From Cytophagia bacterium (GTDB lineage Bacteria > Bacteroidota > Bacteroidia > Cytophagales > Cyclobacteriaceae), in the NCBI GenBank assembly GCA_013373005.1, contig JABXIP010000440.1, positions 1-17,978 on the forward strand: a DNA stretch of 17,978 nucleotides, given 5' to 3'. The notes below the pieces were generated by a model. The model was not told the origin of the DNA. It did no database searches and worked only from the letters and a program-made list of their open reading frames with translations. A program made the position numbers and the translations under genes. This document shows, in pieces, positions 13,470 to 17,978 of this stretch; position 1 is the first letter of the stretch, and each line of letters opens with the position of its first letter.

Positions 13470-14743
13470 GGGGAAAGACACTACTATTGAAATCTAATTT
13501 CCTGAAAAGCTCTTCATGGTCTTTTACAGCCGTGGCATTTCGTGCCTTGGGTGGTCTTACCATAAACAAATTGTTTGCGGTATTGCTTGGTGCTTCAGGC
13601 ATTACACTCTTATCTCACTTCCAAAACCTTACTTCCCTATTCACGCTACTGCCAAGCGAGGGAGTGAACAGAAGCATAATGAAATATTGGTCAGACAAAG
13701 ATCTGGGTGAGAAGGAGAAGACAGCCATTTTCAAGACGGGGTTTTGGGTCACTTTAGTGATCTTTCTGATGACACTCGGAATTCTTTATTTCTGGCAGAA
13801 GGAGTATTTCTTCGATAGATTTATGCAAGAGATTTCGCCTTCCGAATTCCTGCTCATTTTCATTCCTGCTGTATTTCTTATGCTCATGTCAGGGTATTTG
13901 AATTCTGTAATTCTGGCTCTGCGGAAGGTTAAGGTTTATGCCATCATCAACATTACGAGTCTGATTGTTCTGGTCATTGTTGTGTATGTAGGTGTGAAGT
14001 TCGGAACGGTGACTCAAGCCTTGCTGAGCTTTGCTTTGGGTTATGGGCTCATGGCTTTTGTAGCCTTCGGATATCTCATTTATAAGCGTAAAAGTATCCC
14101 TTTGCGTTTCGGGCTACCAGATGGTAAGTCGTTGAAGAAAATTGCCAGATTTTTGGCAATGGCAATCAGCGCCATTGTATTTGGTCGACTTTTGGATTTT
14201 GCTGTTCGAGATTACATGATTGACCTTTATGGACTTGAAAGAACAGGGCTTTGGCAATCTGTAGCCAAAATGTCTACCAGCTATTTGCTGGTATTTACCG
14301 GAACAGTTGGGGTGGTTTATTACCCAAAAATGGCTTCGTTAATTAATGACGGGAAAGCACTAAAAACCTATGTTGGTAGGGTGATGGGCTTTGTGTCTTT
14401 TGTGACGGTGCTTTGCCTTGGAGTATACTACCTCAATAAGGAGTTTGTGCTCAGGCTGTTCTTTGATAATGGTTTTGAGAGTGCGGCCTACTTGGTTCGT
14501 TATCAGGTTATTGGTGATGTATTCTGTATTCTTTCTTATCTGTTGGCCTATCTACTGAGTGCCAAGGTGCAGACCATGAAGTACATTTGGGCACAGCTAA
14601 TCTCGGCATTAATTTATTTGGGAGTCATCTCTGTATTGCTGGAAAACTATGAACTAGAGGCGCTTACTCTTGGATATATGTGGCGATATATCGGCTTCTT
14701 CATCATACTTCTGATCTTTAATAGAAGAACCCTATTCAGATGA
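13442..14743 (+). CDS. WzxE-like O-antigen / lipid-linked oligosaccharide flippase
   Basis: The 433-residue protein is polytopic, with roughly 12 hydrophobic spans. Its N-terminal region (LKSSSWSFTAVAFRALGG, NKLFAVLLGASGITLLSH, FQNLTSLFTLLPSEGVN) has the pattern of WzxE / O-antigen translocases of the MVF/polysaccharide-transport superfamily. These flip undecaprenyl-linked glycan units from the cytoplasmic to the periplasmic face of the inner membrane. The ATG at 13442 overlaps the previous gene by 28 nt; the next Met in frame is deep inside the first helices, so this start is favoured. It ends in a 4-nt ATGA overlap with the glycosyltransferase gene. Flippases of this group often sit next to an aminotransferase for a 4-amino or 3-amino sugar, but none is present here. 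Confidence 0.85.
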   Translation: MELEEKTKLGGKTLLLKSNFLKSSSWSFTAVAFRALGGLTINKLFAVLLGASGITLLSHFQNLTSLFTLLPSEGVNRSIMKYWSDKDLGEKEKTAIFKTGFWVTLVIFLMTLGILYFWQKEYFFDRFMQEISPSEFLLIFIPAVFLMLMSGYLNSVILALRKVKVYAIINITSLIVLVIVVYVGVKFGTVTQALLSFALGYGLMAFVAFGYLIYKRKSIPLRFGLPDGKSLKKIARFLAMAISAIVFGRLLDFAVRDYMIDLYGLERTGLWQSVAKMSTSYLLVFTGTVGVVYYPKMASLINDGKALKTYVGRVMGFVSFVTVLCLGVYYLNKEFVLRLFFDNGFESAAYLVRYQVIGDVFCILSYLLAYLLSAKVQTMKYIWAQLISALIYLGVISVLLENYELEALTLGYMWRYIGFFIILLIFNRRTLFR

Positions 14744-15648
14744 GCGCCAAAGTTTCTGTAATCTGTATAGCTTATAATCATGAGCCCTTCATTGAAGTGG
14801 CCCTTCAGTCGGTTTTTAATCAGTCATATGATAATGTGGAAGTGATTATTATGGACGATGGTAGCAACGATGGTAGTGTTCAGCTGATCAAAAATCTGGT
14901 TGAAGAAAAGGATATCACGACTGTTTTTCACAGCAGTAATGAGGGTTATACAAAGACTTTTAATCAAGGTTTCGGACTAAGCTCAGGAGATTACATCATT
15001 GATTTTGCTTTAGATGATATCATGATGCCGGATTTCATTGCAAAGAGCATAGAAAGGTTCGAATCCGCTCCTGAGAGAACTGGTGTAGTGTTTTCCAATG
15101 CAGACTACATCGACAAAGATGGACTAGTCATTGGTAACCATAACGAAGGGCTTTTCAGTAAGGGAATGATCAAGGAGGTGCCTTCAGGTGATATTTTCGA
15201 ATGGATCTTGAAAAGGTATTTCATTTGCACTCCAACTATGGTGATGAAAAGAGAAGTGCTAGATCGACTAGAAGGCTATGATGAATCTCTGGCTTATGAG
15301 GACTTTGATTTTTGGGTTCGTTCCAGCCGTTATTGGGAGTATGCTTATTTGGATGAAGTGCTCTTCCAGAAGAGAAAGCTGAAGGAGAGCATGAGTGGTC
15401 AGCGTTATAGGTTTCATTTCAATGAGCAGATGAATTCGGCCTATAGAGTTTGTGAAAAGGCCTTTCATCTTACTAAGACCAAGGCTGAGAAAAAGGCTTT
15501 GCTAGAGCGATTGAATTATGAATACAGACAATGTCTTAGAACAGGCAATGAGGTATTGGCTCAGCAATATAAATGGCTTGCACAGGAAGTAGGAGGCAGG
15601 ATTCATCCACTATCGTTCTTCGCTAAATATCTGTCTAGAAAAGGGTGA
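14740..15648 (+). CDS. Family-2 glycosyltransferase
   Basis: The 302-residue protein has a GT-A glycosyltransferase family 2 domain filling the first 220 residues. The nucleotide-binding strand is VSVICIAYNHEPFIEVALQSV, and the first acidic motif is DDGS (39-42). The DxD region is seen as LDD (D92, D93), and the catalytic acidic motif as YEDFDFW (E187, D188). The last 80 residues are helical and basic. No membrane spans are present, so it probably acts on the cytoplasmic face, adding a sugar from a nucleotide donor to a lipid-linked acceptor before flipping. The start overlaps the flippase stop by 4 nt. It is the last gene of the operon and its stop is one base from the end of the convergent glycosyltransferase gene. 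Donor and acceptor cannot be read from the sequence. Confidence 0.9.
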   Translation: MSAKVSVICIAYNHEPFIEVALQSVFNQSYDNVEVIIMDDGSNDGSVQLIKNLVEEKDITTVFHSSNEGYTKTFNQGFGLSSGDYIIDFALDDIMMPDFIAKSIERFESAPERTGVVFSNADYIDKDGLVIGNHNEGLFSKGMIKEVPSGDIFEWILKRYFICTPTMVMKREVLDRLEGYDESLAYEDFDFWVRSSRYWEYAYLDEVLFQKRKLKESMSGQRYRFHFNEQMNSAYRVCEKAFHLTKTKAEKKALLERLNYEYRQCLRTGNEVLAQQYKWLAQEVGGRIHPLSFFAKYLSRKG

Positions 15649-15649
15649 T

Positions 15650-16900
15650 CTAATTGGCTAATACCTCGATGATTTGCTGATCGAAATCTTCAGCCTTTAG
15701 TGGTTTGCTCAATTCTTCTGCCTTGGCCTTGTACTCCGGGTTTAACCAAAGTGGGGTAATAATTTCTTCCAATTTAGCTTCAGAGAGTTTTCCTATGGCT
15801 GTTCCTTTGGGGCCTACTCCCAAATCGCTCAATACATTATTCCAGAAATACTGGTCAATGATATGAGGAATGATGGTGGTTGCACAACCATATTTAACCG
15901 TCAAGTGCGTTGTTCCGGCTCCGCCATGGTGAATGGCTGCATAGGCTTTAGGTAATACCCAGTCGTATGGAATTGATTTCACAAAGTGGAACATTTCCCT
16001 GTCGTATTGTTTAGGCTCTTCAAGTCCACCACCAGCCGTATTGATGATGGCAGGAATATTTTGTTTAGTTAGAGCGTTTAGCATCATTTCTGTCTTCCGA
16101 TCGGGCTCAGGGTTACTCATACTGCCAAAAGTGACAAACATAAATCTGTGATGCTTTTGAACGAATTCTTGTAGTTCTTCGGAAGGCTTCCAGTGCTGCT
16201 CCTTGTTCCTCTCTTGGTATCCTAGGAAATATACATGTTCAGGCATTCCCTCCAAATCGAAGAAGCTTGGAGATACTGTGAAAACCGCTGTTTCCTTAAG
16301 TAATGCCTGTACAAGAGGTTTTTGTCCAGGATCTTCTTGCCCGTATTTTTTAAGGAATACCCTAAGGTTTTTGATAGTGGCATATCGGGTAAACTGAAAT
16401 GTCCATTTGTTTATTGTTTTGCCAAAATCCTTTCCTCTAAAAGCAATTGAAGCTTTGTTTTTTAGCGGATGATTAACGCTCGGAATAGGGCTCAATGTTA
16501 TGCTTGGCTTACCAGTGAGGTACCCCCATTGAATAGGAATAGTAGCTTTAATGCTGTGAATAATCCGGTCAGGATTCTCTTCATTAATAAAGTCTATTTG
16601 TTCCCTGAATATCTGTTTGTTGACCTCTTTCGAAGTTTTGTAAAGCCGATAATAGGCTTTTATTCTTCCCCAAAGACTTTTAGTGCCACCAAGAGCCTGT
16701 TTGCCAACTTCTCCTTCTATCATTTCTATGAAGCCTTTGTCGAAAGGCAGAAATCTAATTCCGCTTTCCTCGGCCAAAGGGCCATATTGTGCAGGGAATA
16801 CACCAACAACCTCATGACCCTCTTTCAGCAAAAGTTCTCCAATGGCTAAAAATGGTTCTATATCACCGCGGGTACCAATAGCAATGAGCATGAATTTCAT
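15650..16900 (-). CDS. UGT-like glycosyltransferase (GT1 / sterol-glucosyltransferase type)
   Basis: The 416-residue GT-B protein has both Rossmann halves. The N-terminal half starts with the motif GTRGDIEPFLAIG (9-21), which is typical of sterol and macrolide glucosyltransferases. The C-terminal half has VTFGSM (256-261), the donor-binding HHGGAGTTHLTVKYG (324-338) and the PHIIDQYFWNN motif with D349-Q350. All key donor-site residues are present, so an active enzyme moving a sugar from a UDP or TDP donor to a lipid or other small hydrophobic acceptor is expected. No signal peptide is present. It is convergent with the glycan operon (1-nt gap), so it is not part of that transcript, though its product could be functionally related. 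It has its own upstream region of 122 bp shared with the permease gene. Confidence 0.88.
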   Translation of the reverse strand: MKFMLIAIGTRGDIEPFLAIGELLLKEGHEVVGVFPAQYGPLAEESGIRFLPFDKGFIEMIEGEVGKQALGGTKSLWGRIKAYYRLYKTSKEVNKQIFREQIDFINEENPDRIIHSIKATIPIQWGYLTGKPSITLSPIPSVNHPLKNKASIAFRGKDFGKTINKWTFQFTRYATIKNLRVFLKKYGQEDPGQKPLVQALLKETAVFTVSPSFFDLEGMPEHVYFLGYQERNKEQHWKPSEELQEFVQKHHRFMFVTFGSMSNPEPDRKTEMMLNALTKQNIPAIINTAGGGLEEPKQYDREMFHFVKSIPYDWVLPKAYAAIHHGGAGTTHLTVKYGCATTIIPHIIDQYFWNNVLSDLGVGPKGTAIGKLSEAKLEEIITPLWLNPEYKAKAEELSKPLKAEDFDQQIIEVLAN

Positions 16901-16954
16901 AGGGACATTTTTGTTAGAGTCTCCAAGATTGGCGTATGGTTCAATAAATTACTG

Positions 16955-16968
16955 AATATGAGCATATT
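16955..16968. promoter_or_regulatory. Short palindrome in divergent intergenic region (weak)
   Basis: AATATG (16955-16960) and CATATT (16963-16968) are inverted around AG, in the 122-bp region between the divergent glycosyltransferase and permease genes. Length and position would suit a small operator, but such AT-rich palindromes also arise by chance. No convincing Bacteroidota promoter pair (TTG about 19 nt before TAnnTTTG) was found beside it. Confidence 0.2.
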
Positions 16969-17022
16969 TTATGCAACGTTCAGTGGCTTTGGTAGTCTAT
17001 TGAAAACCAAACCTATCTAACC

Positions 17023-17978
17023 ATGATCTTCAAGCACCTTAAGACCTCTATAAGATCGCTTATTAAAGCTAAATCCTATTCTCTCTTGAATATTGTTGGC
17101 TTGTCTACTAGCCTCATCGTGTTTCTGCTCATTACACTCTATGTGAGTAAGGAATTTAGCTATGACAAGTACCACGAAAAGGCCGATAGAATCTATCGCG
17201 TTTACAAAGAGGATATTGGTAATTTTTATCAGGGCAGTAATTTCTTTGCAGTGGTTCCATCTCCATTGGCACCAACAATGGCCAAAGATTTTCCTGAGGT
17301 TGAAGCTGCTACTAGGGTGCGCAGGGCGCCTAATACGTTGGTCAAGGTAGGGGATCAGGTTTACTTAGAAGATAACACCTATTCTGCCGACCCCTCCATC
17401 TTCAATATTTTCTCCTTGAGCATTATTGCAGGTAATGCTTCTGATCCCCTCTCTGCATATGAATCGGTGGTTTTGTCGAGAACATTGGCTGAAAAGTATT
17501 TTGGGTCGGTAGATAAGGCCTTGGGTGAAACCATTATGTATAGAGATGAACGGCCAGTTCAGGTGTCTGCGGTGTTTGAAGATATGCTACTTAACTCTCA
17601 CTTTCGGCTCACATTGGTTGTAAACTTTGAAGGACAAATGAACCATGATGATGAGAGTTTAACCAATTGGAATAATAGCTCTTACTACGCGTTTGTTTTA
17701 CTCGTTCCGGGCGCTGATAGTGCTGAACTTCAGGACAAAATGCCTGAACTAAGAACTAAGTATGCGGATGATCCGGTTGATGAAGATGGACAAGAGTCTA
17801 TCTACTACTTGCAGCCACTTTCAGATGTCCATTTTACCTCAGGAGTCAATTTCGATATAGCTCCTAATGCGGACAGACAAAGCCTATATATCTACCTCGG
17901 TATTGCCATTATGATACTGGTGATAGCCGGAGTGAACTATGTTAATTTGGCGACCGGAAGGGCAATGAACAAGACCAA
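17023..17978 (+). CDS. ABC-type MacB/FtsX permease, N-terminal part (3' truncated by window)
   Basis: The frame opens at the ATG at 17023 and stays open to the window end, giving 318 codons without a stop. It begins with MIFKHLKTSIRSLIKAKSYS and a first membrane span (about 19-42). A long MacB-PCD-like periplasmic domain follows, in which SYDKYHEKADRIYRVYKE is typical of the family. At the window edge the second span starts (about 288-308), ending in the conserved GVNYVNLATGRAMNKT just before the FtsX motif. It is the same type of protein as the 789-residue permease at 4612-6981 but clearly divergent in sequence, so not a recent tandem copy. The expected role is that of a MacB/LolC-like permease working with an ATPase encoded elsewhere. 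The start is well supported by homology-like spacing to the first span. Confidence 0.85.
   Translation, partial: MIFKHLKTSIRSLIKAKSYSLLNIVGLSTSLIVFLLITLYVSKEFSYDKYHEKADRIYRVYKEDIGNFYQGSNFFAVVPSPLAPTMAKDFPEVEAATRVRRAPNTLVKVGDQVYLEDNTYSADPSIFNIFSLSIIAGNASDPLSAYESVVLSRTLAEKYFGSVDKALGETIMYRDERPVQVSAVFEDMLLNSHFRLTLVVNFEGQMNHDDESLTNWNNSSYYAFVLLVPGADSAELQDKMPELRTKYADDPVDEDGQESIYYLQPLSDVHFTSGVNFDIAPNADRQSLYIYLGIAIMILVIAGVNYVNLATGRAMNKT

Noticed and set aside
16469..16849. A 126-codon plus-strand frame opposite the UGT-like gene
   Set aside because: It is antisense to conserved N-terminal coding sequence and shows no recognisable domain.
17008..17015. A perfect minus-strand TAGGTTTG, matching the Bacteroidota -7 consensus TAnnTTTG, about 110 nt before the UGT-like gene
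   Set aside because: The only TTG candidate for the -33 box (17031-17033) is 15 nt away instead of the roughly 17-23 expected, so the promoter call is not supported well enough.

Overview
The window looks like chromosomal DNA from a Bacteroidota bacterium, probably a marine Cytophagales relative (a Roseivirga- or Fulvivirga-like genome). The reasons are moderate GC, weak Shine-Dalgarno signals, very large two-FtsX-domain permeases of about 790 residues, a DUF4097-type secreted repeat protein, and a CCTCC/GGAGG palindromic repeat of a style common in this phylum. The phylum call is solid. The genus-level guess is inference from gene style only. No rRNA, tRNA, CRISPR array, transposase or phage gene was seen.

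Layout, left to right. Positions 1-2999 carry three plus-strand genes: the C-terminal part of an NhaC-type Na+/H+ antiporter, a DEDDy 3'-5' exonuclease, and a secreted M28 peptidase with a PA-type insert. A minus-strand DinB-fold gene abuts the peptidase tail to tail. A divergent plus-strand gene (3578-4540) encodes a secreted beta-repeat protein with nine TGSG turns and is followed by a hairpin terminator. A stand-alone MacB/FtsX-type permease follows (4612-6981). The space after it holds two CCTCC/GGAGG palindromes. The permease's likely terminator lies inside the 3' end of the convergent next gene.

Positions 7190-12006 are all minus strand. Reading in the direction of transcription, a DMT transporter, a YigZ/IMPACT protein, a small putative lipoprotein and a RimJ/RimL-type GNAT form a tight operon. 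After a 145-bp gap comes a membrane-anchored alpha/beta hydrolase.

Positions 12122-15648 hold a four-gene plus-strand operon in which every junction overlaps: an FdtA/WxcM-type sugar ketoisomerase, a FemAB/GNAT-like transferase, a WzxE-like flippase and a family-2 glycosyltransferase. Together they look like a small module for making, flipping and extending a lipid-linked deoxy-amino-sugar glycan. The aminotransferase that would normally accompany them is absent from the window. A convergent UGT-like glycosyltransferase (15650-16900) abuts the operon, and a second large permease (17023 onward) runs off the end.

The most unusual non-coding element is at about 12071-12114, between the DMT transporter and the glycan operon. 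TTGTAA and TTACAA half-sites alternate at an exact 7-bp period. They build a perfect 33-bp palindrome that ends 7 nt before the GTG start of the first glycan gene. It looks like a multi-site operator or an RNA hairpin.
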